64,000 bases of DNA from DATKFM01 sp963810485. GTDB taxonomy: Bacteria; Pseudomonadota; Alphaproteobacteria; Dongiales; Dongiaceae. The position numbers were made by a program, and so were the translations under genes. The notes under the pieces were generated by a model that worked only from the letters and a program-made list of their open reading frames with translations, did no database searches and had not been told where the DNA came from. Positions 45,515 through 53,177 of this stretch are shown here, one piece after another. Position 1 is the stretch's first letter. Every line of letters begins with the position of its first letter. The DNA is taken from contig CAWENQ010000002.1 in assembly GCA_963810485.1 (NCBI GenBank), positions 62,001 through 126,000 of the forward strand, written 5' to 3'.

Positions 45515-46252
45515 TCAAATCATTGCCATTCCGCCGTTGACATGCAAGGTCTGGCCGGTCAGGTAGCCCGCCTCGTCGCTGGCCAGGAACACCACCGCGC
45601 CCGCGACCTCCGCCGGCTGGCCGATTCGGCCGGCCGGAATGGCGCCCTTGATGCGCTCCTTCTGCTGGTCGTTCAGCTTGTCGGTCATGGCCGTCTCGAT
45701 GAAGCCGGGCGCCACGCAATTCACGGTGATGTTGCGGGACGCGACCTCGGCCGCCAGCGATTTCGACATGCCGACCATGCCCGCCTTGGCCGCGGCGTAG
45801 TTGGCCTGGCCGGGATTGCCCGTCGTGCCGACGATCGAGGTGATGGAGATGATGCGGCCGGCGCGGCGCTTGATCATGTTGCGGATCGCCGCCCGCGACA
45901 GGCGGAAGGCCGCGGTCAGGTTCACGTCGATGACCGCCTGCCAGTCCTCGTCCTTCATCCGCATGGAAAGCATGTCGCGGGTGATGCCCGCATTGTTGAC
46001 CAGGATATCGATCTTCCCCGCCGCGGCCTCGGCCGCCGCCATCAGCTTGTCGGCCTCAGCCGGGTCGCTGAGATTGCTGACGATGACATGCGCGCGGTCG
46101 CCCAGCGATTTCGCCAGCTCTTCCAGCGCCGCCGCGCGCGTGCCCGTCAGCACCACCGTCGCGCCCTGCGCATGCAGCCCGCGCGCGATCGCCCCGCCGA
46201 TGCCGCCCGAAGCGCCGGTCACCAGCGCCGCCTTGCCCGTGAGATCGAACAT
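45515..46252 (-). CDS. fabG: 3-oxoacyl-ACP reductase
   Basis: A 245-residue SDR that reduces 3-oxoacyl-ACP with NADPH. Motifs: TGASGGIGGAIA (cofactor), NNAGITRDMLSMRM, the Ser in ISITSIVG and YAAAKAG (Tyr-Lys); the C-terminal GQTLHVNGGMAM is typical of FabG. ATG at 46252 gives the family start MFDLTGKAALVTG. A 294-base inverted-repeat element lies just upstream, between this gene and fabD. Confidence 0.96.
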   Translation of the reverse strand: MFDLTGKAALVTGASGGIGGAIARGLHAQGATVVLTGTRAAALEELAKSLGDRAHVIVSNLSDPAEADKLMAAAEAAAGKIDILVNNAGITRDMLSMRMKDEDWQAVIDVNLTAAFRLSRAAIRNMIKRRAGRIISITSIVGTTGNPGQANYAAAKAGMVGMSKSLAAEVASRNITVNCVAPGFIETAMTDKLNDQQKERIKGAIPAGRIGQPAEVAGAVVFLASDEAGYLTGQTLHVNGGMAMI

Positions 46253-46274
46253 CGTCAAACCCTCAAAAGAAAAA

Positions 46275-46568
46275 TTCACCACAAAGTCACAAAGGACACG
46301 AAGAAGGCAACAAGGGTTGGAACCACAGATGCACACAGATAAACACAGATGCAACGAGCATAGATTGACGACAAAAGCCCGCTGATGATCGCGCGGGATT
46401 CCTGCGCGCCCAGCGCAATCGCTTCACGATTGTCGCGACGGCGCGCAAGAAGGCATTGTGCAAGGCTTCTCACGAAATCTCAGCCGGACTCGTTCCATCT
46501 ATCGGTGTTTATCTGTGTGCATCTGTGGTTTGAATCTTCCTTCGTGTCCTTTGTGACTTTGTGGTGAA
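46275..46568. repeat. Long inverted-repeat element between fabG and fabD
   Basis: The outer 29 bases (46275-46303 and 46540-46568) are perfect reverse complements; inner 30-base arms (46321-46350 and 46501-46530) match at 29 of 30. About 150 bases of unrelated sequence lie in the middle. The arms start TTCACCACAAAGTCAC and carry an ACCACAGATGCACACAGAT block. The same outer motif, without the palindrome insert, reappears at 51886 and 52225. No coding sequence, no transposase; it fills nearly the whole fabD-fabG gap and could fold into a very long mRNA hairpin. Confidence 0.85.
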
Positions 46569-46573
46569 TACCC

Positions 46574-47521
46574 CTACAGCACCTTCAACAGCGCCTCGAT
46601 GTCCGCCGGCTCGCCCACCGATGACGCCTCGATCTCCTTGTCGATGCGCTTCACCAGGCCCGCCAGCACTTTCCCGGCGCCAATCTCCGTGATCTTGTCG
46701 ACGCCCTGTTCCTTCATATAGGCCACGCTCTCGCGCCAGCGCACCATGCCCGTCACCTGCTTGACCAGCAGGCCGCGGATGGTCTCGGGGTCGCTGACAT
46801 GGCGCGCGGTGACATTGGCGACCAGCGGCACAGCGGGCGCGGCAATCTTCGCCGCCGCCAGCGCCTCTGTCATCTCGTCGGCCGCCGGCTGCATCAGCGG
46901 ACAATGGAAGGGGGCACTCACCGCCAGCAGGATGGCGCGCTTGGCGCCCTTCTCCGGCGCGATGACGATGACGCGGTCGATCGCCTTCGTGCTGCCGCTC
47001 AGCACCACCTGGCCGGGCGCGTTGTCGTTGGCGGTGGCGCAGATCTCGCCGGTATCCTTGGCGGCCGCCGCCGCGATCTCCTGCGCCGCCGGCAGATCGA
47101 CGCCCAGCAGCGCCGCCATCGCGCCGTCGCCCACGGGCACGGCCTTCTGCATCGCCTGGCCGCGCCGCTTCAGCAGCCGCGCCGCCTCGGCGAGCCCGAG
47201 CGCTCCCGCCGCCGCCAGCGCGGAATATTCGCCCAGGGAATGCCCGGCGACGAAGGCCAGCTTGGCCCCGACCTTGAACCCGCCCTCGCGCTCGAGCACG
47301 CGAATGACCGCGAGGCTCACCGCCATCAGCGCCGGCTGGGTGTTCTCGGTCAGCGTCAGGTCGCGCTCAAACCCCTCGAACATCATCCGCGACAGCTTCT
47401 GCGACAGCGCGTCGTCGATCTCCTGGAACGTCTCGCGCGCGGTGGGAAACGCCTCGGCCAGCGCGCGTCCCATGCCGACGGCCTGCGAGCCCTGGCCCGG
47501 AAAGACGAAGGCGCGGGTCAT
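46574..47521 (-). CDS. fabD: Malonyl-CoA:ACP transacylase
   Basis: A 315-residue transacylase loading malonyl groups onto ACP. The nucleophile elbow is AFVAGHSLGEYSALA (GHSLG), the conserved His is in SAPFHCPLM, and the N-terminus FVFPGQGSQAVGMG is standard. It is the first gene of the leftward fab cluster. Between it and fabG lies the 294-base inverted-repeat element, which might affect expression of the downstream genes. Confidence 0.97.
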   Translation of the reverse strand: MTRAFVFPGQGSQAVGMGRALAEAFPTARETFQEIDDALSQKLSRMMFEGFERDLTLTENTQPALMAVSLAVIRVLEREGGFKVGAKLAFVAGHSLGEYSALAAAGALGLAEAARLLKRRGQAMQKAVPVGDGAMAALLGVDLPAAQEIAAAAAKDTGEICATANDNAPGQVVLSGSTKAIDRVIVIAPEKGAKRAILLAVSAPFHCPLMQPAADEMTEALAAAKIAAPAVPLVANVTARHVSDPETIRGLLVKQVTGMVRWRESVAYMKEQGVDKITEIGAGKVLAGLVKRIDKEIEASSVGEPADIEALLKVL

Positions 47522-47610
47522 GTGCTTGAGATCCCCCTGCTATGCGCATTGCGAAACGGCGCGTACTGATAGCCCGCGCCGTGGGGAAGTCAAGGAAGCG
47601 CCCGCGCCGT

Positions 47611-47774
47611 CCCCTCACCCCGCAACATCCGCTGAACGCGGATGTTGCATCCCTCTCCCCGCCCTGCGGGGCGAGGGGACAGCAACGAATACAATCCCTG
47701 ACATTGTCCCCTCGCCCACGAAGTGGGAGAGGGTGCGCAGCGTTCGCGTCCAGCGAATGCTGCGCGGGTGAGGG
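47611..47774. repeat. GC-rich interspersed repeat, double (mirror) copy
   Basis: A compound element starting CCCCTCACCCCGCAACATCC and ending GGGTGAGGG, with internal hairpins (CATCCGC..GCGGATG type and a CTCTCCCC/GGGGAG type). The two halves are imperfect mirror copies. Related copies lie at 48641-48772, 60899-60961 and 61843-61908. It occupies the gap between fabD and the cyclase gene. No coding function. Confidence 0.8.
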
Positions 47775-47850
47775 ATCAACGCACCCCAGCCCTGGCCTTG
47801 CACCGATCACCCGCCGCCTCCATCTTATCGAATTCATCCGGAGCCGCCCC

Positions 47851-48630
47851 ATGGACTCGCCCGTCGAGCGCAAACTCACCACGATCCTCTCCGCCGATGC
47901 GGTCGGCTACAGCCGGCTGATGGGCGAGGACGAGGCGGCGACGCTCGCCACCCTCAAGGCCTATCGCGCGGCCTGCGCGGCGCTGATCGACCGGCATCGC
48001 GGCCGCATCGTCGGCACCGCCGGCGACAGCATGCTCGCGGAGTTCGCCAGCGTCGTGCGCGCGGTGGAGTGCGCCGTCGCCATGCAGCGCGAGATCGCCG
48101 AGCGCAACGCGTCGCTGCCGCAGGCGCGGCAGATGCATTTCCGCATCGGCGTCAATCTCGGCGACGTGCTGGTGGAGCAGGACGACCTCTATGGCGACGG
48201 CGTCAACATCGCAGCACGGCTGCAGGCGCTGGCGGATCCCGGCGGCATCCTCATCTCCGGCCCGGTGTTCGACCAGGTCCGGGACAAGCTTTCCCTCGGC
48301 TTCGATTTCCTCGGCGACCAGTCGGTGAAGAACATCGCAGCACAGGTACCGGTCTATCGCGTGCAGCTCGGCGGCGACGCGCCATCCGCTATCGTCTCAT
48401 CGCGCGACGGCGCGCCCGCGCGCGGCGCGGCGGCAACGAAGTCAGCCGATCCGCGCTGGCACCGCTTCAACATCATCGCGCTGCGCTGGGGCGCGATCCT
48501 CGGCGCCCTGCTCGTCATCAATCTCCTCACCTGGAACGGCGATTTCTGGGTCGTCTGGCCCGCCCTCCCCATTATCGTCGTCTTCCTCCTGCATGCGAGC
48601 TGTATCTTCCGCCACCGCGGCGCGAAGTAG
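47851..48630 (+). CDS. Class III adenylate/guanylate cyclase with C-terminal membrane domain
   Basis: A 259-residue protein with a class III nucleotidyl cyclase domain at residues 8-170: TTILSADAVGYSRLMGEDE (metal Asp), GTAGDSMLAEFASVVRAVECA (second metal Asp), then RIGVNLGDVLVEQDDLYGDGVNIAARLQ. Such domains make cAMP or cGMP. The C-terminal 60 residues hold two hydrophobic helices (GAILGALLVINLL and FWVVWPALPIIVVFLLH), a 2TM layout that anchors the enzyme in the membrane. Most relatives of this cyclase subtype carry TPR repeats instead. ATG has GGAG upstream. Confidence 0.88.
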   Translation: MDSPVERKLTTILSADAVGYSRLMGEDEAATLATLKAYRAACAALIDRHRGRIVGTAGDSMLAEFASVVRAVECAVAMQREIAERNASLPQARQMHFRIGVNLGDVLVEQDDLYGDGVNIAARLQALADPGGILISGPVFDQVRDKLSLGFDFLGDQSVKNIAAQVPVYRVQLGGDAPSAIVSSRDGAPARGAAATKSADPRWHRFNIIALRWGAILGALLVINLLTWNGDFWVVWPALPIIVVFLLHASCIFRHRGAK

Positions 48631-48640
48631 CAGCGGCGAC

Positions 48641-48772
48641 CCTCACCCCCTCCTCTCCCTCTGCGAGGGAGAGGGGTCTGTTAGTTGTAGGCGCCAGTTT
48701 TTAGTCCCCTCGCCTACGAAGTGGGAGAGGGCGACAAGCGTTCGCGTCCAGCGAACGCTAGTCGGGTGAGGG
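48641..48772. repeat. GC-rich interspersed repeat, mirror copy
   Basis: Starts CCTCACCCCC and ends GGGTGAGGG, with an internal CTCTCCC(T)..(A)GGGAGAGG hairpin and a GCGTTCGCGTCCAGCGAACGC stem. Same family as 47611-47774. It fills most of the gap between the cyclase and methyltransferase genes; the remaining bases 48773-48920 show no gene. Confidence 0.78.
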
Positions 48773-48920
48773 CCCTCGCCGCGATCTCTCTCCACAATTT
48801 CTACACACACCCGCTCTCGCCCCGAATGCTCCTTTCCCGTACCATAGCCCCGCACCCCAGCGCCGCCGGCAGAAGCGGCGCGGGGCGCAGCAAGGGGCCG
48901 CCATCACCGGGAGTACCGCC

Positions 48921-49742
48921 ATGCCCAAGCTCGACCCCTTCGGCAGCACCGACAAGCTCGACAACAATATGCTCGACATCATGGCCAAGCGCCTGGAGGT
49001 GCGGGGCGTGCATCCGTTCTTCCAGCAGGCGCTCGCCGACTACCTGGATGCCATGGACATCGAGGCCGCGCGCGCGGTGCTCGATCTCGGCTGCGGCACC
49101 GGCCTCGTCGCCCGCGCCATCGCCCGCCGCGCGAAATTCGCCGGCCAGGTCACGGGCATCGATCTCAGCCCCTATCTCGCGGAGCAGGCCACCCGCCTCG
49201 CCGCCGCCGAAGGGTTCAGCAGCCGCACAACCTTCCGCGCCGGCGACACCCGCAGCCTGGATCTTGGCGACGGCGCGTTCGACGCCGTGATCGCCCACAC
49301 CCTGCTCAGCCATGTGGACCGGCCGCTCGCCGTGCTGCAGGAGGCCGCGCGCGTGACGCGGCCCGGCGGCCTGATCGCCATCTTCGACGGCGACTACGCC
49401 TCCATCACCTTCGCGCTGGAGGACCCCGAGCGCACCGAGGCCCATGACCGGAAATTCATGAACGGCATGATGACCAGCCCCCATGTGATGCGCCAGATGC
49501 CCCGCCTCCTGCGCCAGGCCGGCCTCGAGCTGGTGAAGACCTTCTCCTATGTGATGGCCGACATCGGCAAGGCGGACTTCTGGCTGTCGGCGGTGGAAGC
49601 GTTCAGCAAGCTGCTGCCGAAATCGGGGGCGATGTCGGAGGAGGAAGCCAAGGGTTGGGAGACATCTCTAAAGCGCGCGTCGGATGAGGGCGTGTTCTTC
49701 GCGGCGAGCAATTATTATACATATGTCGCGAGAAGGACCTGA
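48921..49742 (+). CDS. Class I SAM-dependent methyltransferase
   Basis: A 273-residue methyltransferase. Motif I is VLDLGCGTGLVARAIA, followed by VTGIDLSPYL (ribose-binding acidic residue) and the motif II/III region FDAVIAHTLLSHVDRP and RPGGLIAIFDGD. The UbiE/methyltransferase-11 type fits best; the substrate is unknown. ATG has GGGAG upstream. Single gene in the accessory zone. Confidence 0.87.
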   Translation: MPKLDPFGSTDKLDNNMLDIMAKRLEVRGVHPFFQQALADYLDAMDIEAARAVLDLGCGTGLVARAIARRAKFAGQVTGIDLSPYLAEQATRLAAAEGFSSRTTFRAGDTRSLDLGDGAFDAVIAHTLLSHVDRPLAVLQEAARVTRPGGLIAIFDGDYASITFALEDPERTEAHDRKFMNGMMTSPHVMRQMPRLLRQAGLELVKTFSYVMADIGKADFWLSAVEAFSKLLPKSGAMSEEEAKGWETSLKRASDEGVFFAASNYYTYVARRT

Positions 49743-49847
49743 CCGTCGTCATGCAACGCAAACCGCGATGAACCGGAGGATCGGGTCTCTAGCCCTCACT
49801 ACGCCACCCGCCGGACATTTGCTTGAGACCAGACGCTTCTGCCAATC

Positions 49848-50618
49848 CTATCGCAAATTCGCCCGCAGAAACTCCACCGTCCGTCCCCACGCCAAGGCCG
49901 CCTGTTCCTTGTCAAAGGTCGGAAACATGCTGAGCGAGAAATAGTGGTCGTTGGGGTACCAGTGCGTTTGCAGGGACTTTCCAGCTTCCGCCATCATGCT
50001 TTCGAACATCGCGAGATCGCTTTTGCTGATATCGGCATCTCGCTCGCCCAGGTGAACCATGACAGGGCCTTTCAACAATCGAAGGCGCACGGCGCCGGGG
50101 TAGGCCAGACCGACATAGAGCACCGTCGCGTTGACGGGCGTCTGCATCGATGCCTCCAACGCCCACTCGGCGCCGAAGGACCAGCCGACGGCGCCGATCT
50201 TGCCGTTGCACCGCCTGTCGGCTTTCAGCCAAGCCAGCCACGCGGCGATTGTCTCTTTCGTCTTAGCCAGATCGGAACGAACCTCATTTCGCAAACGGGC
50301 GCGCGTGGAGTCGTCGGTGGCCGTCTGTCCGCCGAAGAGATCGAGGGCGGCCGCGAAAAAGCCGTCCCGCGCGAAGGCGGGCACGAAAGTCTTGTACATG
50401 TCGTTCAATCCGCTGCTGCCATGAAACAGCAGCAGGCCCGGCGCGGGCACCACATCCGGCACTGCAATGACGCCGGAGACGGTGCGGTCGCCGGAGAGTG
50501 TCAGGCTCACAGTTTCCACGGCGGTCTGCGGCTGTTCTGATCTAACGGCGATCGGGAAATGCGCAGCAAGGGGCGCAGACGCCAAGCCCGCCAACACCAC
50601 ACGACGGGGAATTCTCAT
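49848..50618 (-). CDS. Dienelactone hydrolase family protein, exported, serine-type
   Basis: A 256-residue alpha/beta hydrolase of the dienelactone hydrolase clan. The nucleophile elbow reads GAVGWSFGAEWAL, so the usual Cys is Ser; the acid and base are probably in LGERDADIS (Asp) and NDHYFSL (His). The N-terminus MRIPRRVVLAGLASAPLAAH has a twin-arginine-like RR and a hydrophobic core, so export by Tat is possible. Substrate unknown. ATG has AAGGGGGG upstream. Confidence 0.82.
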   Translation of the reverse strand: MRIPRRVVLAGLASAPLAAHFPIAVRSEQPQTAVETVSLTLSGDRTVSGVIAVPDVVPAPGLLLFHGSSGLNDMYKTFVPAFARDGFFAAALDLFGGQTATDDSTRARLRNEVRSDLAKTKETIAAWLAWLKADRRCNGKIGAVGWSFGAEWALEASMQTPVNATVLYVGLAYPGAVRLRLLKGPVMVHLGERDADISKSDLAMFESMMAEAGKSLQTHWYPNDHYFSLSMFPTFDKEQAALAWGRTVEFLRANLR

Positions 50619-50682
50619 CGTCGCCCCCCTTGCGTTTCTCAGGCGGGTCTAACTAGCGCCCGTCATCCGGGTGCTGCGCGGA

Positions 50683-50970
50683 CTAAGCCACAACTGTCGG
50701 CCACGTGCCGTGAGATTCGGTAATCCGAGATCTCGCACCATCAACCAGTGCGGCATAGTCTTTCCGGAACGGCTCGACGAGTGTTTTTTCAAGCGCAGCG
50801 AACACCGCATTGAGTGCCCAGAGTTCGGCATCGTGAACTATCGCTGGCAATAGCTCTACACCGTCCCGCTCATCCAATAGTCGATGCAGCATGTCAGAAA
50901 GAACAAGCGCTTCATCAGATGTGACTTGGAGAGAAACAAGTTCGAGCTTGGTGTCCGGGCAATCTGTCAT
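50683..50970 (-). CDS. Hypothetical protein
   Basis: A 95-residue soluble protein of no family known to me. Composition is normal (acidic, helical: ALVLSDMLHRLLDERDGVEL and AVFAALEKTLVEPFRKDY). ATG at 50970 has GGAG followed by an 8-base spacer, and the frame has no repeats in it, so I take it as real. It is upstream of no other gene on its strand within the next 60 bases; DUF2161 lies on the same strand upstream. Confidence 0.65.
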   Translation of the reverse strand: MTDCPDTKLELVSLQVTSDEALVLSDMLHRLLDERDGVELLPAIVHDAELWALNAVFAALEKTLVEPFRKDYAALVDGARSRITESHGTWPTVVA

Positions 50971-51030
50971 TGCTCGCTCCACTTATCGATCGATTTCCGG
51001 TGCATGTCCCATTGTCGCCTGCACACAAAA

Positions 51031-51053
51031 GGGGCGGGTTGGAAACCCACCCC
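51031..51053. repeat. GGGGCGGGTT palindromic repeat
   Basis: A near-perfect 10-base stem (GGGGCGGGTT / AACCCACCCC, one mismatch) with a 3-base loop, 14 bases past the DUF2161 stop. A similar element (TAGGGGCGACC .. GGTCGCCCTA) lies at 60744-60767. May act as a terminator. Confidence 0.6.
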
Positions 51054-51066
51054 TACGAGATCAAAC

Positions 51067-51828
51067 TCAACCCACCGCCCACCGCTTCACCGCCTCGCGC
51101 CCCGCCTCCGTCAGCCCGTACACGCCGCGCTCCACGCGCGCGAACCAGCCGTAGACGTTGTGCAGCAGGATTTTCGGCGCGTCGGGGGCCATGGCTTTCA
51201 GTTCGCGCGGCTTCCCACCTACGCCAAGGTTTCGGTGGGCGGGGGCCTCAGAACCGCTTCCGGCAACTCTCGCCTCGATCTCCAGGATCGCCTGCGCCAG
51301 GGTCAGCGCCTGCTGGCGATAGGCGGTCATGATTGGCTGGCGCGTGCCGCCGCCGACGGCGGGATCGCCCTGGCGGCGGCTGTGCTCGCGCAGCAGGCGC
51401 GAGCGGCGGCGCGGGTTGCCGCGCGGGCGGTAGGGGCCGGGCTCGGCCAGGATGTCGACGCGGCCCCGCGCCGACACGGCGAGCAGGCCGAAGCCCAGCA
51501 GGCGGCAGAGCTTGCGCACCCGCGCATCGTTGAGCCGCCCGTCGGCGCGCTTCCGGCTCTTCGAGCTGTTGCGCACGGCGAGCCAGATCTCGTCGCCGGC
51601 GGCCATGCGGTCGACACCCTGCAGCAGCAGTTCGAGCGTGAAGCGCTGCTTCAGCTCGCCGATGACGACGATGGGCGGCGAGTCGTCGTCAGGCTCGGCG
51701 GCCCCGCCTTCGCCAAAGCCACGGCGGGCAGGGAGCGCCACCAGATCGCAGCCGCAGATCTCCCCTTTCACCCGAAAGCCCCGCGCCTCGAGGAAGCGTT
51801 TCACCGGAAGATAGAGCGCTGTCTCCAT
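51067..51828 (-). CDS. DUF2161 family protein carrying two in-frame palindromic repeat inserts
   Basis: A 253-residue member of DUF2161 (putative PD-(D/E)XK-type nuclease): N-terminal YLPVKRFLEARGFRVKGEI, then IVVIGELKQRFTLELLLQGV (the E-x-K core), GDEIWLAV and C-terminal PIMTAYRQQAL and APKILLHNVYGWFARVERG. Compared with the family pattern as I know it, two stretches are extra: LPARRGFGEGGAAEPD after DLVA, and a segment including SEAPAHRNLGVGGK before PRELKAMAPD. Each is encoded by a copy of a 26-bp palindrome found also between genes (51703-51728 and 51214-51239). The reading frame is intact across both. Confidence 0.85.
   Translation of the reverse strand: METALYLPVKRFLEARGFRVKGEICGCDLVALPARRGFGEGGAAEPDDDSPPIVVIGELKQRFTLELLLQGVDRMAAGDEIWLAVRNSSKSRKRADGRLNDARVRKLCRLLGFGLLAVSARGRVDILAEPGPYRPRGNPRRRSRLLREHSRRQGDPAVGGGTRQPIMTAYRQQALTLAQAILEIEARVAGSGSEAPAHRNLGVGGKPRELKAMAPDAPKILLHNVYGWFARVERGVYGLTEAGREAVKRWAVG
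51214..51239. repeat. 26-bp palindromic element inside DUF2161 (C-terminal insert)
   Basis: Six-base outer stem CCCACC / GGTGGG around a 14-base core TACGCCAAGGTTTC. It aligns without gaps to the other copies; differences at the outer pair (C-G for T-A) and fourth pair (A-T for G-C) keep base pairing. It encodes part of PAHRNLGVGGK. Confidence 0.75.
51703..51728. repeat. 26-bp palindromic element inside DUF2161 (N-terminal insert)
   Basis: Stem CCCGCC / GGCGGG around TTCGCCAAAGCCAC, followed by the CAGG that also follows the intergenic copies. Differs from the copy at 51895 in four bases, two of them a compensated outer pair. It encodes PARRGFGEGG. Confidence 0.8.
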
Positions 51829-52327
51829 GGGGCGAAAGTGCCAAAGATTTGGGCGGGGTGCAGCGGAGAAAGGAAGCCAGAAAGGTTCACCACATCCGCC
51901 TTCGCTAAAGCTACGGCGGACAGGAAGTCACGAAGAACACGAAGATCCCCCTCGCCCCTTGGGGGAGAGGGGGCAGGGTGTGAGGGGTTTGGCGGCGGCA
52001 GACGCATATGATTCAATGGTGCGGGCGAGTTGAATTGCTAAGCAACAGACGTCGCCTGCAATTGCTCGCGCAATGACGCCGACTAGGATTCTTCGCGCGC
52101 TTGCGCGCGAAACCCCTCATCCCCTGCCCCTTCTCCCCCAAGGGGAGAAGGGAAAGTTGATTTTTCCTTCGTGAACTTCGTGACTTCCTGTCCGCCATAG
52201 CTTTAGCGAAGGCGGATGTGGTGAATCTGCCTTGGACTGCCGACGAACTCCGGCCGCCGGGGAACCATAGACGTGCTATCATCCCGCGATTCCCGGGGCG
52301 GCTTTCGGGAACATGGGGGATTAACAG
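51829..52327. other. Intergenic region filled with repeats
   Basis: About 500 bases between the divergent DUF2161 and ceramidase-like genes, mostly a composite inverted repeat (51886-52225). Outside it I see only short flanks; no gene or promoter is convincing. Confidence 0.6.
51886..52225. repeat. Composite inverted repeat with nested palindromes
   Basis: Left arm (51886 to about 51992) and right arm (about 52103 to 52225) are imperfect reverse complements. Each arm is, from outside in: TTCACCACA, the 26-bp palindrome (51895-51920 and 52191-52216), CAGGAAGTCACGAAG, a second ACGAAG block, and a CTC/GAG-rich hairpin (CCCCTTGGGGGAGA type) ending TGAGGGGTTT. The middle 110 bases are unique. The outer TTCACCACA..AAGTCAC context is the motif at 46275, where the palindrome is absent, so the palindrome looks inserted into an older repeat. 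Confidence 0.8.
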
Positions 52328-53023
52328 CTGTCGCTCGCCTGCCCGGCTTTCATCGGCAACCTGGCGCCCGGTCTTTGCCGCGCGGTCGACGATTATTGCC
52401 AGCTCACCGGCCCCGGCTGGAACGCCGAGACGATCAACAGCTGGAGCAACGCCGCCTTTCTCATCGCCGCCGTCGCCGGCTGGCGCCTGCTGTCGGCCAA
52501 TCCCCACGCCAAGGCCCACCGCACGATCCGCGCCCTTACCCTGCTCGCAGCGCTCGCCGGCATCGGCGGCTATCTGTTCCACACATCGGCCGCGACCTGG
52601 GCGAAGTGGGGCGAGACGGTGCCGATCCTGGCCTTCATGCTGCTCTATGTCTGGCTGCTGCTGCGGCGCTTCTTCCACTGGAACTTCCTGATCGCGATCC
52701 CGGTGCTGGCGCTCTATGCGGCGGCCGTCTACTGGCTCGAGACCCGGGCGCCGGGCTCGGCGCCCTTCGGCCGGGCCATGAACCTGCCCACCCTGGTCCT
52801 GTTCCTGCTGGCGGCCATCGGCTTCCTGATGCGGCTGCGCGAGGCCTTCTGGCCGATGCTCTGGGCGCTGGTGATCCTCTTGGCATCATCGGCGGCCCGC
52901 ATGAGCGATGCCCCGATCTGCCCAATGCTCGGCCTCGCCACCCATGCCGTCTGGCACCTGCTGGATGCCCTGCTGCTCTATCTCTTGCTCCGCCTCGCGA
53001 TCGTCCACGCCCCGAAGCGATAG
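52328..53023 (+). CDS. Ceramidase-like membrane hydrolase (CREST superfamily), CTG start
   Basis: A 231-residue membrane protein with about seven hydrophobic spans. Motifs of alkaline ceramidase-type hydrolases are visible: DDYCQLTGPGWNAETINSWS near the N-terminus, GYLFHTSAATWAKWGETVPI (S/T-H pair) in the middle and ATHAVWHLLDALLLYLLL (H-x-x-x-H) near the C-terminus, the expected zinc ligands. The frame opens right after TAA at 52322-52324; CTG at 52328 has GGGGGA seven bases upstream and yields MSLACPAFIGNLAPG. No ATG or GTG exists before the conserved part. The substrate may be a sphingolipid or other amide lipid (inference). Confidence 0.82.
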   Translation: MSLACPAFIGNLAPGLCRAVDDYCQLTGPGWNAETINSWSNAAFLIAAVAGWRLLSANPHAKAHRTIRALTLLAALAGIGGYLFHTSAATWAKWGETVPILAFMLLYVWLLLRRFFHWNFLIAIPVLALYAAAVYWLETRAPGSAPFGRAMNLPTLVLFLLAAIGFLMRLREAFWPMLWALVILLASSAARMSDAPICPMLGLATHAVWHLLDALLLYLLLRLAIVHAPKR

Positions 53024-53044
53024 GCGCCAGTCGGCGTGCCTGGC

Positions 53045-53078
53045 GTGGAATTGCGATTTCCACCCGATCTGCTATGCT
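53045..53078 (+). promoter_or_regulatory. Promoter with palindrome, upstream of higBA (copy 1)
   Basis: TTGCGA (53051-53056), 16-base spacer, TATGCT (53073-53078). The -35 sits in an imperfect palindrome TGGAA-TTGCGAT-TTCCA. A second copy, about 78 percent identical over 45 bases, follows higA at 53947. The distance to higB is 166 bases. Confidence 0.55.
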
Positions 53079-53127
53079 AGAACAATTCATGAACATTCTT
53101 TCCGATAACGACGCCCCCGGATTCCGT

Positions 53128-53177
53128 CTTGCTCCCAAAATGAGAACAATGCCTTGCTCCCAAAGTGAGAACATGAT
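53128..53177. repeat. Two 25-bp direct repeats upstream of higB
   Basis: CTTGCTCCCAAA(A/G)TGAGAACA occurs at 53128 and 53153 with a 25-base period; a partial third copy, GCTCCCAATTGA, is near 53212. Could be a regulator-binding array or a relic of insertion-sequence ends (inference); no transposase is present. Confidence 0.6.

Noticed and set aside
46253..46573. Transposon with coding capacity between fabG and fabD
   Set aside because: Arms are clear, but the 150-base centre encodes nothing.
50884..52011. 375-codon plus-strand frame opposite DUF2161
   Set aside because: DUF2161 on the minus strand has family motifs; this frame reads through repeats.
53128..53177. Possible CRISPR remnant
   Set aside because: Only two adjacent repeats with no spacers and no cas genes.
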